Of a stretch of DNA of 64,000 nt, positions 54,579-63,598 are shown in pieces. Source of the DNA: Orenia marismortui DSM 5156 (GTDB lineage: Bacteria > Bacillota > Halanaerobiia > Halobacteroidales > Halobacteroidaceae). The notes under the pieces were generated by a model, which saw nothing but the letters and a program-made list of their open reading frames with translations, did no database searches and was not told the DNA's origin. Within the stretch, counting starts at the first letter, position 1; each line of letters begins with the position of its first letter. The position numbers and the translations under genes were made by a program. The DNA is taken from positions 957,905 through 1,021,904 of the forward strand of contig NZ_KB900617.1 of assembly GCF_000379025.1 (NCBI RefSeq), read 5' to 3'.

Positions 54579-55655
54579 CTACAAACATTCATCTAATCCT
54601 CTATCAGCTAATAAATTTCTAATTTCCTTAACTTCCTGTGCTTTTTTCTTGTCACAAATTAAAATAGCATCATCAGTATCAACAATAACTATATCCTCTA
54701 ATCCCATAGTAGTAATTATCTTTCCATTACCATGAACAATAGTATTCTTCGTATCAATCCCAATATGATGGCCAGAAATTACATTACCCTGCTTGTCTCT
54801 TTTTTGTACTCGCTCTAAAGCTGGCCAACTTCCAATATCATCCCAACCAAAACTTCCTGGAATTACATAAATATCTTTCGCTTTTTCCATAATACCATAA
54901 TCAATTGAGATATCATCTAATTTTTCAAACTCAGCTCTAATTATCTCTGCTTCTTCTGCAGTACCAATAGCTTCCTTCATTTTTTCTAAACTCTTATCTA
55001 ACTTAGGCATATAAAGTTTAAACATCTTACGAATAGTAGATACTTTCCAAACAAAAATTCCACTATTCCAAAGATAAGTTCCAGCTTCTAGGAAACGTTC
55101 TGCTTTTTCTCGATTAGGCTTCTCTGTAAAGGCTTTAACCTCAAAAACCTCATGACCATTAACCTGTATATATTTCTTGTCATAATTAATATATCCATAG
55201 CCTGTTTCCGGATGAGTAGCTTCAATCCCAATAGTAACTAGATTATCGCCATTATCAGCCACTTCAACAGCAGCCTCTACTGTATCTAAAAAACTAGCCT
55301 CATCTATAATTAAATGATCTGAAGGTAATACAACCATTATTCCCTCTGGAGACTTTTGTTCTATATAAATAGAAGCTAATCCTATACTAGCTGCAGTATT
55401 CTTACGCATAGGTTCTACTGTCAAATTATCCACTGGAATCTCTGGCAAATGCTCTTGCATCTTCTCTACATAATCTTGGCTAGTAGCAATAAAGATATTA
55501 TCATGGGCAGTTAATTTACTGATTCTATCTACAGTAGCCTGGATCATACTCCGATTTTTATCTACTAAATTAAGAAATTGCTTAGGTCTATCCTTTCTAC
55601 TTAATGGCCAAAACCTACTTCCTACTCCTCCAGCCATAATTATCGGTGTGATCAT
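54579..55655 (-). CDS. manC: Mannose-1-phosphate guanylyltransferase
   Basis: A 358-residue nucleotidyltransferase that makes GDP-mannose. The signature MAGGVGSRFWPLSRKDRPKQ is at 7-26; VLPSDHLI near 107 and EKPNREKAE near 165 are family segments. It lacks the phosphomannose isomerase domain found in bifunctional ManC/AlgA proteins. The ATG at 55655 is 8 nt from GGAGG; five further in-frame codons overlap that site. It is the first gene of the fucose set. Confidence 0.95.
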   Translation of the reverse strand: MITPIIMAGGVGSRFWPLSRKDRPKQFLNLVDKNRSMIQATVDRISKLTAHDNIFIATSQDYVEKMQEHLPEIPVDNLTVEPMRKNTAASIGLASIYIEQKSPEGIMVVLPSDHLIIDEASFLDTVEAAVEVADNGDNLVTIGIEATHPETGYGYINYDKKYIQVNGHEVFEVKAFTEKPNREKAERFLEAGTYLWNSGIFVWKVSTIRKMFKLYMPKLDKSLEKMKEAIGTAEEAEIIRAEFEKLDDISIDYGIMEKAKDIYVIPGSFGWDDIGSWPALERVQKRDKQGNVISGHHIGIDTKNTIVHGNGKIITTMGLEDIVIVDTDDAILICDKKKAQEVKEIRNLLADRGLDECL

Positions 55656-55875
55656 TTTGCTTTCCTCCATTCCTTATTGTAAGAAGCTACAATCACCTAA
55701 ATCTTATGCTATTTATTAATTTTATCCTAATGTATAATTATTTTACAGTATAGTAATTCCTCTTTAACTATCTGAATTCCTTCATCAGTCACTGTGTTTA
55801 GTAAATTTTATAATTAATTCTATTAAGCTTATGATTGATATTATTTTGTTAAAATTCAAATGATACACTGAAAAT

Positions 55876-55909
55876 ATAAAAAGAGCTACAAGTAAAAACC
55901 TGTAACTCT
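55876..55909 (-). terminator. Intrinsic terminator after ugd
   Basis: A stem GAGTTACAGG/CTTGTAGCTC (with mismatch) followed by TTTTTAT on the minus strand, about 60 nt past the ugd stop. It separates ugd from the manC gene. Confidence 0.75.
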
Positions 55910-55967
55910 CATCCTAAATTGCTATCCTTTTTTCTTTAACTGTCAACTATAAACTGTATACTGATTT

Positions 55968-57134
55968 CTAGTCTCTCATGTATAAATCTCTAGTATATAC
56001 TTTATCCTCTACATCTTCTAACTCTTTATTCATCCTATTTGCTACTATAATACTTGATAAACTTTTAAATTCTGCTAAATCTCTTATCACCCTTGAACGG
56101 AAGAATTCATCTTCTTCTAAAGTAGGCTCATAAATAACTACCTCTATGCCTTTAGCTTTAATTCTTTCCATTACCCCTTGTATAGATGATGCCCTAAAAT
56201 TATCAGAGCCCTTTTTCATTGTAAGCCTATATACTCCCACTACTTCAGGGTTTTTCTTGATGATTACGTTAGCAATATGATCTTTTCTAGTACTATTAGC
56301 ATCTACTATAGCAGCAATTATATTATTTGGTACATCAGCATAATTGGCTCTAAGTTGTTTAGTATCTTTCGGTAAGCAATAGCCCCCATAACCAAAGGAT
56401 GGATTATTATAATGATCACCTATTCTAGGATCAAGACAGACACCTTCTATTATCTGTTTTGGATCAAGATCTTTCACTTCTGCATAGGTATCTAATTCAT
56501 TAAAAAAGGATACTCTCAATGCTAAATATGTATTAGCAAATAATTTGATAGCCTCTGCTTCTGTGGAATCAGTAAATAAGATATCAATATCCTCTTTAAT
56601 AGCACCTTCAGCTAATAGATCTGCGAATTTTTCGGCTCGCTCAGACTGTTCTCCCATTACTATTCGCGACGGATATAAGTTATCATATAAAGCCTTTCCT
56701 TCTCTTAAAAACTCTGGTGAAAAGATGATATTATCTGCCTTATATTTTTCTTTAATAGCTTTGGTATATCCTACTGGTATTGTTGATTTGATTACCATAA
56801 CTGCTTGAGTATTTATCTCTAATATATCTTCTATTACAGCTTCTACTGTGCTTGTATTGAAATAATTTTTCTCTGTATCATAATCTGTTGGGGTAGCAAT
56901 TACTATAAATTCTGCATCTGCATATGCCTCTTCTTTATCTAAGGTAGCTGTTAAATCTAAATCTCTTGTAGCTAGATATTCCTCTATCTCTTGATCAACA
57001 ATAGGTGACCTTCTATTATTAATCATATCTACCTTCTCTTCTACTACATCTAAAGCCATTACTTCATTATTTTGAGCTAATAAAACTGCATTTGATAAGC
57101 CTACATAGCCTGTTCCTGCAACTGCAATTTTCAT
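55968..57134 (-). CDS. ugd: UDP-glucose 6-dehydrogenase
   Basis: A 388-residue two-step dehydrogenase that makes UDP-glucuronate from UDP-glucose. The NAD loop [10 protein letters not shown] is at 7-16; the catalytic cysteine is Cys253 in [10 protein letters not shown]. Length matches the E. coli Ugd type. A near-identical partial copy lies at 63599. It stands alone between terminators and a block of repeats, but its product belongs with the polysaccharide locus. Confidence 0.95.
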   Translation of the reverse strand: MKIAVAGTGYVGLSNAVLLAQNNEVMALDVVEEKVDMINNRRSPIVDQEIEEYLATRDLDLTATLDKEEAYADAEFIVIATPTDYDTEKNYFNTSTVEAVIEDILEINTQAVMVIKSTIPVGYTKAIKEKYKADNIIFSPEFLREGKALYDNLYPSRIVMGEQSERAEKFADLLAEGAIKEDIDILFTDSTEAEAIKLFANTYLALRVSFFNELDTYAEVKDLDPKQIIEGVCLDPRIGDHYNNPSFGYGGYCLPKDTKQLRANYADVPNNIIAAIVDANSTRKDHIANVIIKKNPEVVGVYRLTMKKGSDNFRASSIQGVMERIKAKGIEVVIYEPTLEEDEFFRSRVIRDLAEFKSLSSIIVANRMNKELEDVEDKVYTRDLYMRD

Positions 57135-57187
57135 ATTTTGTTTCCTCCCTTTTCACATCTTTCACAGCAAAACATTAGAATTTTTTC

Positions 57188-57739
57188 ACCACGGATACAC
57201 ACTAATAAAAAACTAAATTCTTAAACCATTAATTATTATTTTTAAAATACTTTAATCTATATAAAGTAAATTTAGTTCTAGTTTTAATAAAAATACAGAG
57301 TTTTAAATACTTTTAATTATTTTTATTTAATGTTCTTATTCGTATACATCTGTGGTTACAAATATCTTTTGCCTTTGATTAGTAATTTTAAGAGCTTAAA
57401 AGCTTATTTACCACGGATACACACGAATTAACACTAATAAAACCTTTAGAACCCTATTAGATATAATTTTATCTTTTTAATGATCTTATTTGTGTACATC
57501 CGTGTTCATCCAGCCCAAGACTACTTCCTCAAGAAGCAAACACAGCTTCTTTCAGGGCGTGTGGTTACAAATATCTTTTGATCTTGATTAGTTATTAAAG
57601 ACTTAAAAGCTTATTTACCACGGATACACACGAATTAACACTAATTAAACCTTTAGAACCCTATTAGCTATAGATATTTCTAGACTTTATTCTTTTTAAT
57701 GACCTTATTTGTGTACATTCGTGTTCATCTGTGGTTACA
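57188..57739. repeat. Array of three 10-nt-periodic repeat units
   Basis: Units at 57188-57360, 57410-57569 and 57617-57739 begin CCACGGATACACACGAATTA or similar and end near GTACATCCGTGTTCATC and TGTGG. The ends are imperfect inverted repeats and both show a 10-nt period. The first unit is a long form with a different core (AATTAAGTTCTTAAACC-type). Spacers of about 50 nt (ATCTTTTGATCTTGATTAG) separate them head to tail. The unit at 57410 carries the small hairpin insert. Confidence 0.9.
57511..57559. repeat. Small hairpin insert, GAAGC/GCTTC version
   Basis: Forty-nine nt lie between GTGTTCATC and TGTGG, which are joined in uninterrupted units. It has an inner stem GAAGC/GCTTC and an outer stem GCCC/GGGC. 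Confidence 0.85.
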
Positions 57740-57852
57740 ATATCTTTTGACCTTTCTTTTCAAAAAGTATCTTTAACGTATATAATAGCTAGACTATCCA
57801 ACTTATATTCTAACTAAAAATTCACTTTTATTCAATTAAATATCTCTTTAAG

Positions 57853-58049
57853 CTATATAGAATATAAGAAAGAATTTAAATCTTTTTATGCTTTTATCTT
57901 TAAGTTCTTAAAAACCTTTTTTGACGCTGATTTTCACTGATTAAGTTCTGATGAGTCTACTAATTCTTTTGATTTTTAGTTCTTAAAGGATTATAAAAAT
58001 TTAAATTCTAGACATAAAATATAAAATCTTTATCGCTTTCTATATATAT
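57853..58049. repeat. MITE-like element, copy 3
   Basis: Begins with TATATAGAATATAAG and ends TTCTATATATA. The interior holds 10-nt-periodic DNA (GACGCTGATTTTCACTGATT, TTAAGTTCTGATG) shared with copy 1 at 31681. No hairpin insert is present. Confidence 0.7.
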
Positions 58050-58050
58050 G

Positions 58051-58080
58051 AAAAAGTACAGGATTCATCCTGTACTTTTT
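58051..58080. terminator. Intrinsic terminator of sat
   Basis: A perfect stem AAAAAGTACAGGA/TCCTGTACTTTTT with loop TTCA lies 8 nt past the stop. Confidence 0.93.
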
Positions 58081-58088
58081 AGATGTAC

Positions 58089-59246
58089 TTAGTTATTAGT
58101 TGACATACCTTTTATCAATACATCAGCTACTTCTGGTCTAGTCATCTCTTTTGGTGGTCTATTTCCTTCTCTTAATAATCCACGAACTTTAGTACCACTT
58201 AAGAAGATATGGTCTTCTCTACTGTGTGGACAAGTCTTAGCAGTAGCCATTGTTTCACACTCTTTACAATAGAAGGCATGCTCAAAACGTAATGGTTCGA
58301 TTCCGATCTCTTCATCTGTGAAGTTATCAAACATCTCTTGAGCTTCATAAGTACCATAATAATCTCCAACTCCAGCATGATCTCGACCAACAATAAAGTG
58401 AGTACAACCATAATTCTTACGGCATAAAGCATGGAATACTGCTTCTCTTGGTCCGGCATATCTCATGGCAGCTGGGAAAACAGCTAACGCAATTCTATCT
58501 CTAGGATAGATCTTGTCCATAACAACCTCATAGCTTTCAATTCTATATTCTACTGGTACATCACTACTTTTGGTCTTTCCAACTAATGGAGTCAATAATA
58601 ATCCATCACAGATCTCTAGACCACATTTTTGAATATATTCATGGGCTCTATGTATAGGATTTCTAGTTTGGAATCCAACTACTCTATTCCATCCTTTCTC
58701 TTCAATCATAGCTCTTACATCTTTAGGATCTAATCTATATTGGTTAAACATATCATGTTCAATTCTTTTTACTAATGATATCTTACCACCTAATAATACT
58801 TCTCCCCTTTGGTAAACTTGAGCTACACCTGGATGCTCATCTTCTGTAGTCTTATATACTAATTTAGCTTCTTTTTCTTGATCATAAGTATACTTATCTT
58901 CTAAATGTAACACTGCATATACAGTTCCTGCTGTATCAGTTAAAGCCACATCTGAACCAATCTCTAGTTCATCAGCTTGGTTTTGGCTGACACCTAATAC
59001 TACTGGAATAGTCCATGGTAATCCATTTGTTAAGTACATATCTTCTACAACACCAGTATAATCATCTTCAGTCATAAATCCTTCTAGAGGGCTATAAAGT
59101 CCAATTGCTATGTTTTCTGCCTCAGTTAAATCACGTAAGCTCAATTTTAACTGTGGCATTTGATCTGCTTTATTTAGTAGTTCTTCTTTTTCTGCACCTT
59201 CTAATACTCTATTAACTAGTTCTCCTCCATGAGGTTTAATTAACAT
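58089..59246 (-). CDS. sat: Sulfate adenylyltransferase (ATP sulfurylase)
   Basis: A 385-residue enzyme of the Sat (non-CysDN) type that makes APS from sulfate and ATP. Catalytic [11 protein letters not shown] is at 193-203 and [12 protein letters not shown] at 287-298. Cysteines 327, 330 and 339 near the end (CKEC, CPH) form the zinc site found in many bacterial and archaeal forms. No APS kinase domain is fused. The start at 59246 is preceded by AGGAG. The partner APS kinase is at 62699; no APS or PAPS reductase is in the window. Confidence 0.96.
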   Translation of the reverse strand: MLIKPHGGELVNRVLEGAEKEELLNKADQMPQLKLSLRDLTEAENIAIGLYSPLEGFMTEDDYTGVVEDMYLTNGLPWTIPVVLGVSQNQADELEIGSDVALTDTAGTVYAVLHLEDKYTYDQEKEAKLVYKTTEDEHPGVAQVYQRGEVLLGGKISLVKRIEHDMFNQYRLDPKDVRAMIEEKGWNRVVGFQTRNPIHRAHEYIQKCGLEICDGLLLTPLVGKTKSSDVPVEYRIESYEVVMDKIYPRDRIALAVFPAAMRYAGPREAVFHALCRKNYGCTHFIVGRDHAGVGDYYGTYEAQEMFDNFTDEEIGIEPLRFEHAFYCKECETMATAKTCPHSREDHIFLSGTKVRGLLREGNRPPKEMTRPEVADVLIKGMSTNN

Positions 59247-59322
59247 TTTAACAACTCCTTATTTTCTATTAAAATTTAAAATGAATACCTCTATTAACCA
59301 TTAAAATCCTAAAACCTTTATT

Positions 59323-59737
59323 TAACCACAGATTAACACTAATTAAAACTTTAAAGACTTAACAGCTTCTTTTACCACGAATGAACACGAATTTACACTA
59401 ATAAAAGATTAAGTTCTTAAACCATTAATTATTATCTTTTAATACTTTAATGTATATAGCGTAAATTTAGTTCTAATTTTAATAAAAATACAGAGTTTTA
59501 AATACTTCTAATTATTTTTATTTAATGATCTTATTCGTGTACATCCGTGTTCATCTGTGGTTCCAAATATCTTTTGATCTTGATTAGTATCTTAAAGACT
59601 TAAAAACTTCTTTTACCACGGATACACACAAATTAACACTAATTAACACTTTAAAATCTTATTAGCTATAAATATTTCTAAACTTTATTCTTTTTTTATG
59701 ATCTTATCCGTGTACATTCGTGTTCATCTCTGGTTCC
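59323..59737. repeat. Repeat array between sat and the PHP gene
   Basis: A half unit at 59323-59350 (left arm only), a long-form unit at 59374-59562 and a shorter unit at 59615-59737. They share ends with the array at 57188 but none carries the hairpin insert. The long form has about 190 nt and matches the cores at 57188 and 62341. Confidence 0.88.
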
Positions 59738-59751
59738 AAAATATTTTGACT

Positions 59752-60579
59752 TTATTTTTTCAACTCTTCTAACAAGCTATAAGGTACATCTACAGTTCCT
59801 AATAAATACTTATCTTCATTAGCAGGCCCATGGCAATCAGAGCCTCCAGTAATAATTAAGTCATTTTCTTGGGCTAGGGAGAGATAATATTCAGTTTCTT
59901 CCTTGCTATGTTTAGAATAATAGACTTCAATACCAGTCAAACCTTCATAGTTAATTAGCTCTTTAACAATCTCATTATTATCAATTATTCCTGGATGAGC
60001 TAATACAACTATTCCCCCAGCACCTTGAATCAATTCAATTGCATCTTCTGGTTTTAATTGATATTTAGGAACATAAGCAGGGCCACCATCTTCTAAATAA
60101 TTATCAAAGGCTTCCTGCATTTCTGAAACATGCCCCTCCTCAACCATCAATCGAGCAATATGAGGGCGACCTACTCCAGTTTCACCTGCAATCTCTTTTA
60201 ATCTAGCAAAATCTAATTCTATACCTAAGTTAGATAACTTAGCTAAGATTTGTTTGGCTCTGACTTCACGGGAATTCTGTAAATTATCTATAATTGCTAA
60301 CAGTTCTTGGTTATGATAGTCGATCTGATAACCTAAGATATCAACTCTCTGCCCTTGGTAATAAGTAGTCAATTCAATCCCAGGAATAACTTCTATTCCT
60401 AATTCTTTTCCTTTTTCTATAGCTTCTTCTATACCTGCTACTGTATCATGATCAGTAATCGCAATTGTGCTTAACCTTCTTCTTTTAGCCTCTTCAAGCA
60501 ATTCACTTGGAGTAAAAGATCCATCAGAGGCTGTCGTATGAATGTGTAAATCTATCTTCTTCATTATATTATCACTCAT
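59752..60579 (-). CDS. PHP-domain phosphoesterase
   Basis: A 275-residue metal-dependent phosphoesterase of the RNase AM / nucleoside 3',5'-bisphosphatase type. Metal-binding motifs are DLHIHTTASDGS near residues 10-21, ITDHDTVAG near 41-49, PGIELT near 65 and GGSDCHGP near 250. Such enzymes can hydrolyse PAP, the by-product of PAPS use, or short RNA 5' ends. Its place between sat and cysC makes PAP removal attractive, but this is inference. A weak ribosome site leaves the start (60579 or a later ATG) uncertain. Confidence 0.88.
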   Translation of the reverse strand: MSDNIMKKIDLHIHTTASDGSFTPSELLEEAKRRRLSTIAITDHDTVAGIEEAIEKGKELGIEVIPGIELTTYYQGQRVDILGYQIDYHNQELLAIIDNLQNSREVRAKQILAKLSNLGIELDFARLKEIAGETGVGRPHIARLMVEEGHVSEMQEAFDNYLEDGGPAYVPKYQLKPEDAIELIQGAGGIVVLAHPGIIDNNEIVKELINYEGLTGIEVYYSKHSKEETEYYLSLAQENDLIITGGSDCHGPANEDKYLLGTVDVPYSLLEELKK

Positions 60580-60754
60580 TTCTTTACTTCTGATAATTTT
60601 CCATTATGATATACTTCTTTCTGAATATAATAGAAAACACTTATAAAACTTGAAAGCTATTTTGCCACGGATACACAGGAATTAACACTAATTAAACCTT
60701 TAGAACCCTATTAGATATAATTTTATCTTTTTAATGATCTTATTTGTGTACATC

Positions 60755-60804
60755 AGCCCAAGACTACTTGATCAAGAAGTAAAACACAACTTCTTTCACA
60801 GCGC
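60755..60804. repeat. Small hairpin insert, GAAGT/ACTTC version
   Basis: Exactly 50 nt (AGCCCAAGACTACTTGATC... CACAGCGC) lie between GTGTACATC and the GTGTTCATC of the right arm, which are contiguous in units such as 61815. Confidence 0.88.
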
Positions 60805-60962
60805 TGTGTTCATCTGTGGTTACAATATCTTTTGACCTTAATTAGTTATTAAAGACTTAAAAGCTTCTTTTACCACGGATACACACGAATTAACACTAAT
60901 TAAAACTTTAAAAGCCTATTAGCTATAATTTTATATTTTTAATGATCTTATTTGTGTACATC

Positions 60963-61012
60963 AGCCCAAGACTACTTGATCAAGAAGTAAAACACAACTT
61001 CTTTCACAGCGC
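60963..61012. repeat. Small hairpin insert, second copy
   Basis: Identical in sequence and in insertion point to the copy at 60755-60804. Confidence 0.88.
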
Positions 61013-61188
61013 CGTGTTCATCTGTGGTTACAATATCCTTTGAACTTAATTAGTTATTAAAGACTTAAAAGCTTATTTACCACGGATTAACACGAATTAA
61101 CACTAATTAAAACTTTAAAAGCCTATTAGCTATAATTTTATCTTTTTAATGATCTTATTGGTTACAATATCTTTTGACCTTGCTTTTT

Positions 61189-61560
61189 CTACAATACTAA
61201 CCTCTCAAATTCTAATTTCTTGTTCTTAAAATTTAAAATAAAGCCTAATTTAGTATTAGTCGCCTTCAAATAGTTTAATACCTGAGCTTTGTGAATACCT
61301 ATAATCTTATCTACTACTTTTAATTCTAAAATAATTTTATCTTCTACTAATATATCAGCAATATAATCTCCTACTACCTCATCACAAAAATTTATCTTAA
61401 TTGGATGCTGTTGTTTGGCTTCTAATCTTTCTCTTTCTAACAATACCATTAATGCATTTTCATAGACTTTTTCTAAAAATCCAAAACCTAATTCATTGTG
61501 TACTTCCATAGCTAATCCAATTATTTGATAAGATAATTCTTTATAGATCACTTGCCTCAT
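61189..61560 (-). CDS. GxxExxY protein (PD-(D/E)XK nuclease-like fold)
   Basis: A 123-residue protein with the name-giving motif GFLEKVY at residues 27-33 and a nuclease-type core D68, E78-L-K80 (ADILVEDKIILELK). PF13366-type proteins are assigned to the PD-(D/E)XK superfamily but have no established role. The whole gene stands inside a long array of intergenic repeats on both sides, with only about 20 nt between its stop and the nearest unit tail. It has no operon partner. Confidence 0.88.
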   Translation of the reverse strand: MRQVIYKELSYQIIGLAMEVHNELGFGFLEKVYENALMVLLERERLEAKQQHPIKINFCDEVVGDYIADILVEDKIILELKVVDKIIGIHKAQVLNYLKATNTKLGFILNFKNKKLEFERLVL

Positions 61561-62222
61561 ATAGCTTCATCCCCTCTAAATATACTAGAAGATAGCATAC
61601 CCAAAGAGATACCAAAAATTACTTATAAGATCCAAATTATTCTTCCCTCGGATACACACAAATTAACACTAATTAACACTTTAACATCTTATTAGCTATA
61701 AATATTTCTAGACTTTATTCTTTTTAATGACCTTATTTGTGTACATCCGTGTTCATCTGTGGTTACAAATATCCTTTGACCTTGATTAGTTATTAAAGAC
61801 TTAAAAGCTTCTTTTACCACGGATACACACGAATTAACACTAATTAAAACTTTAAAAGCCTATTAGCTATAATTTTATCTTTTTAATTATCTTATTTGTG
61901 TACATCCGTGTTCATCTGTGGTTCCAAATATCTTTTGACCTTGATTAGTTATTAAAGACTTAAAAACTTCTTTTACCACGGATTAACACGAATTAACACT
62001 AATAAAACCTTTAAAAGCCTATTAGCTATAATTTTATATTTTTAATGATCTTATTTGTGTACATCCGTGTTCATCTGTGGTTACAATATCCTTTGACCTT
62101 GATTAGTTATTAAAGACTTAAAAGCTTATTTACCACGGATACACACGAATTAACACTAATTAAAACTTTAGAACCCTATTAGCTATAATTTTATCTTTTT
62201 AATGATCTTATTTGTGTACATC

Positions 62223-62272
62223 AGCCCAAGACTACTTGATCAAGAAGTAAAACACAACTTCTTTCACAGCGC
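62223..62272. repeat. Small hairpin insert, third copy
   Basis: Same 50 nt and same site as 60963-61012. Confidence 0.88.
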
Positions 62273-62599
62273 CGTGTTCATCTGTGGTTACAATATCCTT
62301 TGACCTTGATTAGTAATTTTAAGAGCTTAAAAGCTTCTTTTACCACGGATTAACACGAATTAACACTAATAAAAGATTAAGTTCTTAAACCATTAATTAT
62401 TATTTTTAAATACTTTAATCTATATTGCATAAATTTAGTTCTAGTTTTAATAAAAATACAAAGTTTTAAATAATTCTAATTATTTTTATTTAATGATCTT
62501 ATTCGTGTACATCCGTGTTCATCTGTGGTTCCAAATATCTTTTGATCTATTAATATTTCTAGACCTTATTCTTTTTACTGACCTTATTTGTGTTCATCC

Positions 62600-62648
62600 A
62601 GCCCAAGACTACTTCCTCAAGAAGCAAATACAGCTTCTTTCACAGCGC
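62600..62648. repeat. Small hairpin insert, GAAGC/GCTTC type in another register
   Basis: It follows GTGTTCATCC and precedes CGTGTTCATC. The inner stem is GAAGC/GCTTC as at 57511, while its end CACAGCGC is as at 60755, so it links the two versions. Confidence 0.82.
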
Positions 62649-62698
62649 CGTGTTCATCTGTGGTTCCAAGTATCTTTTGACCTTAGCAATCTAATATA

Positions 62699-63319
62699 CT
62701 ACCCTGTAGCCTCTAAGTTCTCTTTAATCCATGCTTGTCTCTTATCAATAGCTTCTAGAACCTTCGCTACTGCTGCTTCTACTGATAATTCTTTGGTATC
62801 TACTACTAAATCAGCATTCTCTGGTACTTCATAAGGTGCTGAGATTCCAGTAAAGTTCTTAATCTCTCCTTTTTTAGCCATCTCATATAATCCCTTCGGA
62901 TCACGCTTGGCACAAGTCTCTACATCTGCCTTCACATAAACTTCGATAAAGTTGTCTGCTCCTGCTCTTTCTCTAGCAAAATCTCTAGTCTCTTGATAAG
63001 GAGAGATAAAGGAAGCCAAAGTAATCATCCCTGAGTCCTTAAATAAGGCAGCTACCTCTGCAATCCGGCGAATATTCTCATTTCTATCTTCAGCTGTGAA
63101 ACCTAAGTCAGAGTTTAATCCATGGCGTACATTATCACCATCCAAACGATAAACAGCCTGTCCTCTTAGGACTAATTCCTTCTCAACCTCTACAGCTATA
63201 GTAGATTTTCCTGATCCAGATAATCCAGTAAACCAGATTACCATACCCTCTTGCCCTAAATTATCACACCTCTGATCATAACTAACCTTTCCATCATGCC
63301 AAGTAATATTTTTAGTCAT
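62699..63319 (-). CDS. cysC: Adenylylsulfate kinase (APS kinase)
   Basis: A 206-residue P-loop kinase that converts APS to PAPS. The Walker A loop GLSGSGKST is at 32-40; DGDNVRHGLNSDLGF near 60-74 binds APS; FISPYQETRDFARE near 103 follows. The N-terminal WHDGKVSYDQR segment is typical of stand-alone CysC. It has its own promoter at 63383-63412. With sat it makes PAPS for reduction or for sulfate transfer. Confidence 0.96.
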   Translation of the reverse strand: MTKNITWHDGKVSYDQRCDNLGQEGMVIWFTGLSGSGKSTIAVEVEKELVLRGQAVYRLDGDNVRHGLNSDLGFTAEDRNENIRRIAEVAALFKDSGMITLASFISPYQETRDFARERAGADNFIEVYVKADVETCAKRDPKGLYEMAKKGEIKNFTGISAPYEVPENADLVVDTKELSVEAAVAKVLEAIDKRQAWIKENLEATG

Positions 63320-63382
63320 TGTTTATCCCCTTTCATAGATAAAATAAACATAATATAAGTCCTTATAATAATCAAATAACCA

Positions 63383-63412
63383 ATTATACCATAAAAACAA
63401 AGAACTCAACAA
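63383..63412 (-). promoter_or_regulatory. Promoter of cysC
   Basis: On the minus strand TTGTTG (63407-63412) and an extended -10 TGGTATAAT (TATAAT at 63383-63388) are 18 nt apart, 63 nt before the ATG. Confidence 0.65.
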
Positions 63413-63526
63413 ATTAAATCGAATCCTTTTAACCTTTTATTAATATTTTAGATCTAAACTATTAAAACCTAATTATATATTTTATATTATAGATATATTT
63501 AAAAAATATTTTTATAACTATATCAA

Positions 63527-63562
63527 AAATAAGAATCACTAGCAAAAACTGCAACTCTTATT
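63527..63562 (-). terminator. Probable terminator of the second ugd copy
   Basis: A weak imperfect stem around AAGAGTTGCAG and CTAGTGATTCTT followed by ATTTTTG on the minus strand. It corresponds in position to the terminator at 55876 after the first ugd. Confidence 0.45.
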
Positions 63563-63598
63563 CCCATTCGCCTTTCAGTTTTAATTATTAAAAATTTT

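Larger units (their letters stand above)
60664..61166. repeat. Repeat array between the PHP and GxxExxY genes
   Basis: Units at 60664-60823 and 60871-61031, each with the 50-nt hairpin insert, and a shortened unit at 61078-61166 whose right arm has been lost between TGATCTTATT and GGTTAC. All are head to tail. Confidence 0.9.
61646..62667. repeat. Longest repeat array, between GxxExxY and cysC
   Basis: Units at 61646-61765, 61815-61924, 61975-62084, 62131-62291 (with insert) and 62341-62532 (long form), then a truncated unit at about 62568-62667 with an insert. All point the same way. Three core types occur: a long core of about 190 nt total, a medium core containing AAATATTTCTAGACTTTATT, and a short core containing AAGCCTATTAGCTATAATTT. 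Confidence 0.9.

Noticed and set aside
58199..58459. 86-codon ORF inside sat
   Set aside because: Out-of-frame shadow of a well-conserved enzyme gene; no start signals.
57188..62667. Possible CRISPR array
   Set aside because: Units are 110-190 bp with conserved cores and spacers that are themselves repeated; there are no unique spacers and no cas genes.
62493..62834. 113-codon plus-strand ORF at the end of the repeat array
   Set aside because: Composed of repeat arms and the antisense of cysC; its protein shows only the repeated translation of the arms.
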